NCBI GenBank assembly: GCA_015350385.1
Contig: WNKI01000003.1
Location: forward strand, 1,893,730-1,957,729
Source of the DNA: Aculops lycopersici
Taxonomy: Eukaryota; Arthropoda; Arachnida; Trombidiformes; Eriophyidae
Reading direction: 5' to 3'
Length of the DNA: 64,000 nt
The number at the start of each line of letters is the position of its first letter. Within the stretch, counting starts at the first letter, position 1. The translations under genes and the position numbers were made by a program. This document shows positions 10,250-23,221 of this stretch, one piece after another. The notes under the pieces are model-generated. The model was given only the letters and a program-made list of their open reading frames with translations, had not been told where the DNA came from and did not search any database.

Positions 10250-13200
10250 TCACCTGAGGATCAGCAGTGAAATGACATGCGGCCTCCAGGTAAGCATCAA
10301 GTTGATTTGTGAGCAAACAAACGAGATCAAAATGGCTGCGCGCCTCTGAGTAATCATATTTCCATCACTCTCGACACTCTCGAATACTTCGAGAGTGTCG
10401 TCGTAGTGGTGCTTGTTGATGTTGTCCTTTTTCGAGGGCTTCTTTTCGTTCGATAGAATTTCCAATGATCTAGCCGGAAATGCGAATGCCAAGTTGAGGT
10501 GAGCGAATGTTGTCCGTTCGCTGGTTTGTTTGCACATCCAACAATGTCTCAAGCCAACCACTTTGTTTACTTTGTTGCTCTCTTGAGATATCACCTACTA
10601 TCCGTTTGAAGTTGAATTTAAAATTGCATTCGAAATCAAAGCAGATCAATCCAAAAAGGAATCTCACAAGTTTCATTCATTTCGGCCAGCAACAGCCGCA
10701 GCAACAACAACAGAAACGACAAAAAAGCTAGAGGAATACTTACATTAGACATTGAGGCATTCGTTATGGCAAAGAGATCGTAACAAGAGTAGCCAATGGT
10801 GAGTCCACGAACTCGGTGCAAGAAGGTGGCGATCTTGGAATAGGGCACAGCATTTGAATTGGAATTGGAATGGAAATTGGAGAGTGTAAAAGAGCAGTTG
10901 AGGTTAACAATCTCATTCCATCGAGTAAACTGACGGGTCAATTTCTTCCCCAAATGATTTGCCAAATCATATCACCAGGAGTCATTGTATGCTAAATAGC
11001 TACTTACATTGACCTCAACATCAAGCGGCAACTGAATCAGAGACAACGTGTGCAGCGAGGTGTAAGGTGCGTGGGCCTGCAGGTTATATGGTTATGGTTA
11101 GTTGCAAGCCATCGTACAGGTACAGGTAAATTTTGTTAGCGGCGTTCAATTTTAAGCGGCGCCCAGGGTTTTAGGCGGGCGGGCGAGACGAATTGGTTAA
11201 ATTGCGGGTGCAAAGAATCACGTGTTTGGTGGTTGAGGTTTAGTGTTGGCGTCATTGGCGATGGTGGTAAAAATTTGTGTTGGAGGCAAGGAATAGAGAG
11301 AAGAGGATTAAGAGGAGGTTAGTCTGAGATTCGGCTTTGGATTTGGATTCAAGTTTTTAGCTTTGAGTTCATTAAATTAATTCGCCCCGCCGTCCGTTTA
11401 TTGGCAGCTCTCATCACGGCCACTTTGTTTGCAACGGTGTTGGCAACACTCGAGACAGTCACTACCGAGCTTCCAGCCTCAAAACTGTTGAAGTCTCTTG
11501 GGTGAATCCTATCCTTGCACTTGAAATAGCTAGAAATGGCCAGAGTAGTGGGCCATAAAGTTGCAAAGCAAATGATCAGGAAACGACAGGAACATCGATT
11601 TTCTCCACTACTGGGTGCTACTACACAAAAGTTTTTCAGATTCCTGATTAGCATGATAAATTTTCCACCGCAATTCAGGTGAAAAACACGATTCCACTTT
11701 AATCCAGGTAGATAATAATTCCCCGTTCCACTTCCTCCTCTTCCTCCTCTTGCTCATCTGCACATTTGCCACGTGACGCGCGTACCACTGATCTGGTTTA
11801 CCCGAAGGGCGCTAATCAAGCCACCACCTGCCAAGTGGTTGGGCAGAGATCAAGAGACTTTGGCCGGCGCCAGTGAGTTGATTTGTCTAGTTGGAGTCGG
11901 AGTCTTTCTGTGATTTTCATGTGTAGTAGCAGCATCATTCAAGTATCGACATAAATACAAATGGTCGTCATTGTTTTTGGCTATCCCTCCCTCTCTTCTT
12001 CTATGGAAGCACCCCAAATTTTACTTTGCCACTTCAAAAGAAGTTTCCGCCGACTACTTAGTGGCAGGCCATCGAGTTCAGTGGTCGTGTTCCAACCTTT
12101 TCCCTTGCCCATCTCATCATTTGGAAGCAGCAATCTACTGGAATCTCAACTTCTTTTCCTTCGGTGGCTTGTAAATTCAATTGGGCGCCTCGGTTTTGGC
12201 TGAGGGTAAATTTTCGCACACTAGTAGCGATAGTGGTTTAATGCAAAGGTAAATGAAATGAAATGACCACCAATAAATAGATTGATTGGTAGAGATAAGA
12301 GCACGCGCGACCACAACAACCACTTGTTCTTGTTTTCGTTTCCGCTTCCGCTTTCTCTCTCTCTCTCTCAAAAATACTCGACTTGGATATAAGAATCCGA
12401 TATCTCATTTCTAGTTCGAAGAAAAAAGGGGTATACTCATGCCAATGCCAAACACTTACCTCAGTTGATACGCCTGCCGCCGAGAAGGAGATTAATAGAA
12501 TTATGAATCCCGTGTGAGTGTGAATGATCCAAGTGATAAAACTTGGCCAGGCCTCAAAGTCGACAAAGAACAGGTTGTAGAGACAGTAGCAATAGGCTGG
12601 GATGTAGGTGAAATAGGTGAAGATGATTAAATATTGCCAGAAGTCATTGGATTCATCTAAAAGCTCGCAAGCTTCGTTGTGTTCCAAATACAAGGTTGTA
12701 ATCTTTCTAGCTTGATTGGTTGTTTTAGTTGTATTGCACTCAGCGAGATCCTCGATGATTTTGCTGATTCCATGAAATCGCGACTTCATAATGAAACAGA
12801 TGAGATTGAAATAGAAGGAAACTAAGAAGCAGATGTGAGTTGAGTAGATGGCCCACAAAATATCGGTTACAAGTAGGATGGTTAAAACGGTTCTTTCAAC
12901 TCGCTTGCCAGCATCCAACTCGCTAGTTGCTTGATCGGATTGTAGTGATCCCGTTGCCGCCACCGAGGCACTGGTTGTGGCGGTTAGTGCATTAGTTGAG
13001 GGTATCAGATTATTTGTCGCAGGTGAGGGTGAGCTGTAGGTGTCTTGCATTGCTTCCGATTGCATCACGCAGTGAATCAGGTAAGCCGATAGGGACGCAG
13101 AGCTAGTTAGAGCTAGAACCAGCGCCAAGCCAACTGAAATATTTACTCGCTTTGTGTAGTCTTCAATTTTGGGCTTGAAATTCGACCTTGAACGAATGAG

Positions 13201-14098
13201 ATAATCTTTGCTCGAGTAGAAGGGAACGAGCCAATTGGTTTCGTCGTTGTTTCTAATGAACAACAAGGAGACTGCTGCCACTTGCAAGGCCAAACACAAG
13301 GCAGGTATGAGAAAATGAATCCGATAGGTGCCCAGGTAGTAGAAGTCGAGGGTGATGAGTGACTTTTCAACTAGCAAACCAATGAGCAAACGCAACACAT
13401 GCAACCACAAGCCCAAACAAACAACACAACAGTAGATTGACCGAATGCGAGTCATACGCGAATTGGCCACCGACGACGAGTCTCCGTCGTCATTCTGATT
13501 TGTCCCACTTCCGTTCAAATCGCCACCTGCGGCTGCCGCGGCAGCGCTCGCCGCCAATGACTCATCGTGTACCTTATTCTTGCCTCCGTCGCCGAAGCCA
13601 CCCAAACCGGGCGAACCTAAAAACTCATACTTCTTGGCCAAACTGGGATCCGTGGGCTTGATGAGAGTGGCCGAGGAGCCGACGCTTGAGTTTGATCCGC
13701 TCGAAGTGACAGAGAAGGCCGACGAGCTTGAGCCTGAGCTGAAGAGACCATCGGTGACTGGTTGGTTTTTGGATTAATTATTACGCTTCCGGTTTAGTTT
13801 GTTGTCTTCTTTCTCGTCTATCTTTCTCTACAACAACATCAATTTGACTCAACTTACCTGAATTTTTGGCCGCCGCTAGTGTGCCCGAGGTGCTGAATAT
13901 TGGTCGCTGAAAATCGCTCGGTCCCTTGAAGCCTGCTGGAGAATTTAAGCCCGATAATGAAGTCTTCTGCGAGTCTCTCAAGAGGCCGGCACCCAAGGGG
14001 GTGAACAGGCGCCAGTCGCTATCGAGTCTTAATTTGTGGCGAGATTTTGAATCACAAGATAGGAGGCCGCAGAGGCCAAAGAAGAACTCAAAGGCCAT
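10250..14098 (-). CDS. Gustatory-receptor-like seven-transmembrane chemoreceptor, five-exon model
   Basis: Insect-type gustatory receptor family, a ligand-gated cation channel of the sensory neuron membrane. Exons joined by phase: 14098-13858 (ATG), 13733-12460, 11076-11008, 10833-10744 and tentatively 10345-10250, for about 589 residues. Each of the first four exons ends at a GTAAG donor. Exon 2 holds a long Ser/Gly-rich N-terminus and most transmembrane segments, with a Thr/Ser-rich extracellular loop after TM3. Its end, HTHTGFIILLISFSAAGVSTE, joins the 23-residue exon AHAPYTSLHTLSLIQLPLDV and the exon ending RGLTIGYSCYDLFAITN, the usual C-terminal layout of arthropod Grs (LP, GL-x-IG-x-S-C-x-DLF-x-I). 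The last exon supplies a final hydrophobic helix but lacks an obvious TYhhhhhQF motif, so it is the weakest part of the model. The frame opening at 13641 uses TTG and is not the true start. Confidence 0.75.
10363..10411. repeat. Hairpin-forming inverted repeat in the last intron of the Gr-like gene
   Basis: A perfect 12-bp stem (10372-10383 with 10389-10400, CGACACTCTCGA) flanks a 5-nt loop. After a small internal loop a second arm of seven pairs (10363-10369 with 10405-10411, one G-T pair) extends it to 49 nt. Confidence 0.85.
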
Positions 14099-15525
14099 TG
14101 TAAAGCGAACTAAATAATTAGAAACTCTCTCTTATTGTATCACATAATATTAGGCCCATGATAGAAAACGAGTTGCTCCTTTGTGTGACCAATCAACCTC
14201 GCCGTCGCCATCACCGAACGACGACGATTTCTTTGGCCATTTTTTGGCCATGACGCTGAAAGGGACTTTCCGTTGCCAGGGGAAACTAAGCTCTGAACTT
14301 TGGCTCCGATAGAGAAGGGGGTTGTCGTGTTTAGGTGAACAGTTTTCTTGAGTAAGAATAAGGTAAGATATTCCTAGACAAGTCAATGAGTTTGATGAAA
14401 TTTGGCTAACAAAATATAAGCCCACATTGCATTGTAACACGCACATATCTCGCGCCGCTCCATTTACCTGCACTCGAGTCGCCTACCTGTCGCCTAACTG
14501 AAATGCAGCAATCCTAGAGGCACCAAGACCACCTGCTCGTGTATCTGGGCGCTTGATTGCATAACAACCATGTCAATAGAGTGATGGTTTCCTCTTCCCA
14601 CTATATACAGCCACAACTGCAAGGTCTTTTGGCGTCACAAGAAAGGTTTTGAAACTCCTTAGTAGATAAGCAATATTCAAGAACAATACCAATAGGCATA
14701 ATAGTTGCCGAGTGAGTGACCTACAAGACTCGCCTGTCATTAACTAACCTGCTGGCGCCAACGACAACTTCTATGCGTTCAAACTCAAGTGACACCACGC
14801 TGGTTGTGGTGGTAATGGCGATATTATATGGGGCGGCATCATCATCATCATCATAATCATCATTATAATCCATGTAGTCACAAGTCTGCGGTGTGATTAG
14901 TTAGTCGCTCTCATAATCATATAATATTACTAGTGACTAGCGGTCGCCGGCGGTTAGTTGATGAGTTCGCCGTGCTTTTCGATTTCTCACCAACCGACTG
15001 TTTGCTAGTCAATGGAGTCAAGTTGAGCGACTAAAGTCAAAGTCATTCAATTTTTTCCTCTTAGTAGGTGCTCCTTTGGGCGCCGCGCTTTGGGCACGAG
15101 TGGGAAACCAAAGGTAAAGTTGGGCACAGGTAAAGGTGAGTGGGGCCAGATGATTGGCGTTGGTGCTGCTGCCGCTAGTCGCAGCACCATTATTATAAAT
15201 GCTAATTTCACTTACCTGCCGCAAGTGGCCACAATGAGCGCCGGCGCTCTGATTGTCGCTGTGGTCGTTATAAGTTATAACTCATAGCTCATGCCCTAGA
15301 GCTTGTGGTGGTGGTGGTGGTGGTTTTTGCTGTTGTTTTTGTCGGCCAGTCCAGTGGCGGCGTCGCTTTTGTTGTTTGCCGCCCTTGAGTTTAGGAGGCA
15401 AACGCAGCTAGCGGAAAGAGAAGAGCACCGGCCGGCGGTAAGGAACAACATTAGACCAAGCGAGGGACTCGCGCAAACCACAACTTGCGGCTTGCGAGAG
15501 AGAATATTAGTCGTTGGCCACTCTC

Positions 15526-15528
<3 letters not shown>

Positions 15529-15563
<35 letters not shown>
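15529..15563. repeat. (CT)n microsatellite
   Basis: About seventeen CT units form the left member of a compound microsatellite block that includes an assembly gap. Confidence 0.95.
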
Positions 15564-15566
<3 letters not shown>

Positions 15567-15606
15567 GTACGTCGTCGACGACGACGAACGACGGACGGTA
15601 GGAGAG

Positions 15607-15626
15607 NNNNNNNNNNNNNNNNNNNN
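15607..15626. other. Assembly gap (20 N)
   Basis: Twenty N lie directly beside a CGTA tandem array; 20 is probably a placeholder length rather than a measured one. Confidence 0.98.
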
Positions 15627-15680
15627 CGTACGTACGTACGTACGTACGTACGTACGTACGTACGTACGTCGTACGTACGT
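15627..15680. repeat. (CGTA)n self-complementary tandem repeat
   Basis: About thirteen CGTA units with one slipped unit near 15668. Because the unit is self-complementary the array can fold on itself, which probably explains the adjacent gap. Confidence 0.95.
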
Positions 15681-15689
15681 CTACTACTC

Positions 15690-15816
<127 letters not shown>

Positions 15817-16546
15817 ACTTTACCTTTTTATCGTAAGTTGTCGTCGTGGTTGTCGAGTAGCCAACTTGTGCTCGGCCTCGTCCTCGTCCTCCTAGCCGTT
15901 GCCGCTGACTCGTATGCCAGAACTCTAAGCAAGTTACAACGAGATGAAGCGCAAAGAGCCAGCTGATGTGTGTCATTTTTATGAATCATTAGTGTTTGGC
16001 GCTCGCTAGCTAGTCGCTCGGCCATTAACTTTTCATTCACTTCTCTTGGCAACCAATGGAGGATACAATACAGTAACTACAGACCACAAGACTATCGGGA
16101 GAAAGAAGGGCGTCGTCAATTTGGCGCCCCCTAATTGAGATTTCTCTCCACTGGCTTGCGAGACTCGAGGCAATCATAACTCGCATCGTACACCTGTGCC
16201 ATTGCATCACTCACCTTTACCTTCGCCTTCGCCTCGTCTATTGGCGACTAATTAAAGGTCGCTCGTGGGCGTCGCGCACAGGTGAACTCACGCTGGACAC
16301 TGAAAATTAGACTTTCGCGCTACGCATACTTCCTTAAATTTTTCTTGCTCGCTCTGGTGCACTATGGGTGCCAGATAGTTTGCTTCGCTTTTGATCCTAC
16401 GAGTTTGACCAGCCAGCTATCGAGTGCGATAAGATGCCAAAGTCATCATCAACGCCAGCCAATAGATTAGCCAACTCAGAGGAAGTTTTATATTTATTAG
16501 CGCCCATTAACAGAGGAAAATTACGCGCCAAAAGCTCACTCCACCA

Positions 16547-16595
16547 CTCCAGACTTTACCTGTAACAGAACAGGAGTTACAGGTAAAATCTGGAG
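16547..16595. repeat. Near-perfect 20-bp-stem hairpin
   Basis: The left arm 16547-16566 and right arm 16576-16595 pair at 19 of 20 positions around a 9-nt loop. Each arm carries the word TTTACCTG/CAGGTAAA. No coding frame overlaps it. Confidence 0.9.
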
Positions 16596-19500
16596 GCTTA
16601 GCCAGGGGAAATATTTTCCATCCTGATCACCTCTGGGCGCGTCACATTCAAACAAACGCAAAATGGTAGTTGGGCGCCCAGTTGGCGCCAGCCGATCAAA
16701 ACCAAGTCTCTCTATCTCAAAGAGAAAAAGAACGATCACATCTAGGTGAGCAGCGAGTGTAAAATTGTACAGTGGACGTCGGTGAGATCTTAACAGGTGC
16801 GCCGCAACTGATGACCAAATGGAGGAGTTGGTGGCACTGACCACTTGTTGAATCAACCAGTGGTTGGTGTTGCGCGCATGCGAGTGTTTTTACTCTCAAC
16901 CTCGACTATGCTTTCGACATGATGCTAGATTAGTCACCAAAAAGTTGCCGGACGATCAATGGAGCGGCGACTTGCGTTGACTTTTTGCCCTGCTCTCACT
17001 TGATTCATCTCCCATGAGCCAAGAGGCAAATACAAATCACTTAGCCGCCGATGAGCTGAACTCTCGTGCGAGTTTTACATTACATTACAGAAAAACCAGG
17101 ACTAGAGTAAACAAAATGAGATAAGTAGAATCAAGTGGTCAGTTTGACTTTTGGCAAGTGCTAGAGGCTAAACTTGTACCTGCTTTTTCCGCATCAATTA
17201 GTAATTTGAGTAACTAAACCACAAGACTGAGACCAGGACTAAGAGTGAGACTAAAGCTAAGATGAATCTAAAGACCAGCCAGTGTCAGGTAATGAGAAAT
17301 TCTTCATAAATCCATCAACACGGCAGGTGGAAGTTGAGGGTTTGGATTTGGATTTGGAAGTTAGCTGACTAGACGTGGCTTCTCTGTCTCTCTGTTGCCA
17401 TAGCAATGTTGTTTTTAGTATTCAAATAGTCGGGAGTTATTTAAAGGAGAAGAAAAGTTTACTTTGTAGCAAATTCTTGCAAGATACTTTTCTGCTCGTT
17501 GCATAAGAGAGATTCTAGAAGCTAAGAGAAATCTCAAAGCTGCTCAGTACCTGGATTTTAGATGAGCAATTTGAGACGGCGACGACGTCGACGAGAGATA
17601 GCAAATAAATTTACGTAATATGCTCCTGCTTCAAGCTGGGAAATGTCAACTCCATTGAGAGTCTCAATGATGACCACGACAAAGACGACGACTACCAACA
17701 TAAGACAGTAGTTCAGTCATCTGGCAACCGGACCGGCGGGTTCACCTGGATTGACTTTTCGGGTGATGCCACTCTCTTATTTGGCGCCACCTGTTGATTG
17801 ATGGTCCAAAATGTATTCAGGTATACTAACCACTTTACTGTGGTCTAGGATATGCGGCGATAAATATGCCAATAATTCTTCTTGTGGTCGATGGTGCAAC
17901 AAAACCACGGACAGGAGTCGAGACGCAATCGCAACATGAGGTCCGTATTGCGGTTGAGCTTATTTCAGAAATCGGATCCCCACTTGAGGATTTTGGTTTG
18001 GTTTTTTGGCTTTGAACTTTAGTTTTGTATACCTAAAGTCAGAAACTAATTTTATCTGCCAACTGATACCAAAATCGAGGAGGAGAAAACCGATAGACTG
18101 GCCGATAGATTTTTTGCGTCTGAGAGGGAAAGAAACCCACTAAACTAATGCGTTTACCTGCGATCGCCGAGCACTCGAAGGCAAACTCGCATCTCGAGTT
18201 TATAAGAATTTAATTGGATCACTTTGGTGCTAGTTGGATCTATTCACTTATGACCAAACTAAAAATACCAGTCCACTGAAGCCGACTACCAGACTTCGTG
18301 CACTAGGAAGCCAATCAAATGGGCGAACGTTGAGCCGTCAATCAGCTTGTCGATCCATTCGTCGTGATCTCAGGTAAACTCTCGGTCTCTTTGACCAGCA
18401 TAAGTTTTGGTAGCATAATCATTATTGTAGCGCTTCTGGTTCTTCCGTTCTCTCCTCCTCCTCTTCGTTCTCGATACTTTTAGTTTCTTGAAAGTTTCGT
18501 TTGGTTTCTTTTGGGAGATTTACCTGGCTGAAAATCGTTTATCTCTCAATCCAATTCAATGGACACCATAATAACAACACTGACGACATCGTCACCGACA
18601 CTAAAATTGACTGCAGCTTCAACGACAACTACACGACAATTGACTATCACATTGACAACAACAACAACAACAACAACAGTGGCAATGACAATAGCCCAAT
18701 CGTGTGGTGAATAGGTAAAGGTGGCGATGTAGATCGAGAGGATCGTCGTTGTCCACTCTCTTGCCGTCTCTGGTGAAATCGAAACAAATCAAATGGTTGG
18801 TTCACTGGCACCAACGTGTCAGAGTCAACTCGCGTCTGTGGCTTTGGTCCAATGGCGCTCTCAAGTGAGCATCAAATAACTGGCGCATCAACGACAATTC
18901 TAGGCGCGAGCTTAAAGTTTACAATCTCACTATTTTGCAAGCTGATATTTCAATCTACATGTAGAATTCGGGAAAGGGAGAGGGAATAAAGGAAGAGATT
19001 CAAATGCAAAGTTTGTTGTCCCATTTTATGGTCTAATTAAGTTTACTTGAATGGCGAGTGTTTCTTAGTCATTCACTCGCTCACTTACTTACCATGGAAC
19101 GTTGCTAACATCAATTCAATTGTTCACTTTGTTGATTTTAGCCGCCGACTAGAGGACCTCATACATTTTGTTGCACGCGCGCGAGTTTTTTGCTTGAATA
19201 TTTAACTGGAATGTCAACCTTAAAGAATCTCATCCCGTCTCGTCTCGGCGGCCGGCCGGCGACCACTTTGCTTTCGTTGATCCAGGCGCCACCTGTTGGC
19301 TGCCCGATTTCTGTTTACTAGACAAATTCAAGGTGACTGGAATCTCGCGTGCAAGGGCGCAATTTGTCGCCTTGCAATTGCAACTCGGCGATTGGAAGGA
19401 TCACCGGCTTTTGTGGCCAACTCAAAGAGAGAATGAGAAAACAAACGGATTGGTCATCATGGTGCTCTTTTTTTTACTTTTACAACTGGAAAAACTCTCA

Positions 19501-22500
19501 GCCATTGGCGTTTCCGCCTCGAGATTCACGAAACTCACTCTAGGTCATGAGCCATGCTAACAAGATTTGCCGTCTCTCGCTCGCCGCCATCAAAACTCAC
19601 ACATGACCACCGACGGATGCGTTATAAATCGGCTGCTTTGGTCATATAAGTTTCCTCCAAGTTTCACTTGGATCGACGAGGAAGTTGAAAATTTACCTGC
19701 TCAATCTACTCATAAAGTAGGGGACCACACACGACTTGTTGCATGAATTTCTGATAGACTAGAGACTGTAATTTGCATGCCATCTGTTGCTGCCGCTGCT
19801 GCTGTTAAATGTTGTGAAAAGCGACGATAAGTGGATGAGCAGTAAGATCTAGATGTTCACTTTGAGTGTACCTGCGAGATGCCAGTTGGTCTAGTGTGAA
19901 GCTCAATTGTTGCTGAGCTCGTTGGTATATTACGATCGAGAATTAGAATTTGCCGCTTTTATGATTCCACAAGAGAGTGAGTGATGAAGATTGAGAGTTT
20001 CTTTGGCCACTTGTTGCTGCCGCCACCGCCGCCGCTTTCGATAATAGTTGCCATTCATTATTTTGATTGATTATTTCACTCGGAGCATAGTGCACAATGG
20101 ACACGTTGAGAGCTCCTTTCAAATGAACCGGTGGGCACTATGGAAATTCTAGCTTCACAATGCCGAGAGGCATCTCATTTGAGTTTTCTTGCGTAAAATT
20201 TCCACTAATCAATAACCACTTCATCTGACTGATGGTCGGTCGATTGCTCAGTCAAATGACTAGCGATGACAATAGACCACCAAAGTTGCATCACTTCTTC
20301 AATTTACCTGGTGGAGGCATTTTACGACCAAAGTGAGCGGGCGTTCAGGTGAGCGAACACTCAACACCCGAATCTTCGAGCGGATAGCGCGCGCAACTCG
20401 TGGAAATGCGCAGCCTTCTTGGTGGATGCAACGAGCAGCAACAGGCTGCCGTTGATTGCTCGCGGCGGCCCCACAAGCGACACCAACAACTTCTCGGGAT
20501 TCCCTCTTTAGTTCGCGCTAAGAGTCAAGTTGGGCAATCAAATGCGCAATATCCGTCCCGCTTTTAATGATAAAAGCGAGCTCAGTCTGCACACATTGAC
20601 TGGAGACCGTTAGCGTTGATTGCACACTAAAGTCGCGATAAATTAGCGCGGTGGTAAATACCTGATGAGTTGATAGTTTCATTGCATCACTTTACCTGAA
20701 GTGCGAGACTTTGATCAACTCAAAGTCTGCGACCATGATGATGTTGAGTATCTGCAATATCGAAAACAATTAGTTTGCTCGCTTCGATCAATTTCAAGAC
20801 CGACTTGCGAAATATGCGATCCTCATAAGCCAGGTAAATACCTCAACTCTCGTCGTCGTCGTCGTCATCGTCGATAATTATACGTTTTGCGCTAGATGAT
20901 GGGTCAATTTCTTCAAACTCAATCTCAAAAACACAACGAAGTGACCTGAGTAAAGTTAGTCGATGATCATCAAAAACCATAAGATGCACTTGATCGACTC
21001 ATCAGTCGGTACAACTCAATTAGATTTTTTGATTCCTCTGGCGCCAACAGGTCGTTGTCGTCTCCTCAAGTCTGCTGCTGATTGATTTGACTGCTTCGCA
21101 AGCTACTAGACCATAGATCAACAGGTTTGTTTGTTTGTTTTGGTACCTGCAAGCGCCATACTTGTTGATTCTAACCCAAGAAGTAGCGCCGCCAGTCAGT
21201 CGGTTGGTCACTTAGTTGGTTTGGTCGTGCACCAAAGTCAATCGATTTCGCGGTGGGCGTTGCACCTACGAGTCGATTAGTTACCTGAAGAGTAGAATCC
21301 TTTTTATTCTACTACGCATTTATCGCTTCCAACAAAATTTTTCAACTTGCCGACAGCCGACAACTCGATGGCCACAATGACTCGATTCAATCAAAGCAAA
21401 AGAGCAGCAGCAATTGTTGTAACGGAAACTGCAACTGCACAAGGTTAAAAAAAGTAGCAAGAAAAATGTAGGAGAATAGAAAAACCAATAAGTTAACTGG
21501 TAGAACAAAAACTCGAGCAAAAGTGAGAGAGTACAAGTCAAATAAAAATAAAAACATTCATTTAATATAAATAGAACAGAAAGTGGGAGCAGAGGAAATC
21601 GTGATCTTCACGGTGAGGAGTCAACACAATGAAGAGGAAGAGAAGTTCTAAAACTTTGAACTTTATCTTGAGCGGAAAGAGCAAATGGCGTTGCTGTCTG
21701 GTATTTGCTTAAATTTGAGCTCGAATGAAAACTCGAGCACTCGAGAGCGACAAGTATCATCACTTACCTACAATAGCAGTGGTAGTAGTGGTGGTGGTTC
21801 GTGGTGTTACCATTGCAACAGAAGAAATCACTTTCTCTTTCTCTCTTTCTCTCTCTCGAAGTTTGTTTGTTTGTTTGTTTTATCTCTCGAAACTCATCTG
21901 TGTTCTCATCCAAAGAACGACCCACCGACCAGCCAACAAACCTCGACTAGTCTAGTTACCTAGTTCTTGGACGACAACCACCGGCAACTGGCCAGCAAAC
22001 AGCTGACGTTGTTGTCTTCGTCCGTAGTAGTTGTTGTTTTTTGCATGAATTTTCTCCTCTAATACCGCCCAAGACCATCGATCATGATGCGAACCCACTA
22101 ACCGACTGGTTGGCCCACTACCCAATCTCTTAACGCGTCATTTTTCAACTCTCTTTGCTCTTGGGTGCGCCGTGAATGTTGGAGAAGATCCACGTTGTTG
22201 CAGTTACCTGCCGAGCGGAACTGACTTGAGTGAAAATTTACATACTAAATGAGGCAAAAAGTTGACGGGGATGAGAGAGGCGAGGGCCATGCTGATGCTG
22301 ACGATAATGACCAGATACAAGTGGCCTCCAACTCTCTGCTAAAAAACTTTCATAGACACACAATTAACTCCGCGGGTAGCCAAGGGTGGTGTGGCCTCGA
22401 CTACTACTTATATCCTAGTGTTTATTTCTTGAGTGTGTGTGGCCGCAAGGTAGATTTGTAGTGGTATTAGCAGTATACTGGGAGAAAGAAACAGATAAAC

Positions 22501-22858
22501 CTCAATTGTTGTCTGTTGGACTAGCGTCACTATGATTTGTGGCTTCACATTATAAATCTTGCGGTTTCTTCACCTTAAAATTAGTAATTCCAAGTTTTAC
22601 TTCCATTGCCCTCCTTTTTTTGGTTTGCCAAAACCACCACAACTGCTACACCTGCTATTGTTACTTGTTACTTGTTATTTGTTATTTGCTATATTGAACC
22701 TAAGATAACTGTAACTTTGGGTGCCATTGTGAAAGTGCACGACTTCGAGTTATATCATCACCTCGCGTGTTATATCCTCTAATCTTTAGGGCACGAAATT
22801 GTACCTGACGGTTATCTAACGATCGCATCGATGTTGCTGGTTTTGGTGGTCAAGAATT

Positions 22859-23221
22859 TTAGTGGCGTTTATTAAATGTCTTACTTTCCATGGCAGGCAT
22901 CGGCGTTGTGCCATCGGGCAATTTGACGTTTGGAGTTGTCGAGGCTTTTGCCATATTGTAATCACCCGAATCGAAATACTTTTGTCCCCTTTGCAGTCGT
23001 TTCTGTAGAAACTCTGAGCCGGGCCTTTGAATGCATGGATGTCTAGCCTTTAGTTTCTTCTCCTCCTCTAATTCAATTTGTCTCTGCTTTATAATATCAT
23101 CACCTGAGTCTTGTTGCGTGGCATTGCCGCCATTTAGGGATTCCTCTTCGTCTGTGGTTTTATTTACTGTTGTGTTGGAGCTAGTGGTAGTTGGTGGTGC
23201 CTCGTCGCCGTTATTGGCCAT
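22859..23221 (-). CDS. endos: Endosulfine / ARPP-19 family PP2A-B55 inhibitor
   Basis: When phosphorylated by Greatwall kinase, proteins of this family block PP2A-B55 at mitotic entry. The 120-residue frame starts at ATG 23221. It has an Asn/Thr/Glu-rich N-terminus, then the conserved core EFLQKRLQRGQKYFDSGDYN (about 70-89), with the Greatwall target Ser85 in FDSGDY followed by MAKA. The usual C-terminal PKA site (Arg-Lys-x-Ser) is absent from this frame, which ends TTPMPAMESKTFNKRH. A donor-like A|GTAAGAC at 22885/22884 suggests that the true protein is spliced after PAME to another exon and that the last residues here are read-through into an intron. A short downstream candidate exon was not proven. 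Confidence 0.85.
   Translation of the reverse strand: MANNGDEAPPTTTSSNTTVNKTTDEEESLNGGNATQQDSGDDIIKQRQIELEEEKKLKARHPCIQRPGSEFLQKRLQRGQKYFDSGDYNMAKASTTPNVKLPDGTTPMPAMESKTFNKRH

Noticed and set aside
11349..11654. Minus-strand frame considered as a Gr exon
   Set aside because: The flanking acceptors do not give an open phase-0 frame, whereas 11076-11008 joins exon 2 perfectly and matches the Gr pattern; this lies in the intron.
13641..13641. Apparent start of the Gr-like frame
   Set aside because: The codon is TTG; the frame continues upstream to an acceptor at 13733 and a true ATG exon at 14098.
18501..18710. Asn/Thr-rich plus-strand frame
   Set aside because: Created by a CAA run; no conserved features in either frame and no splice partners.
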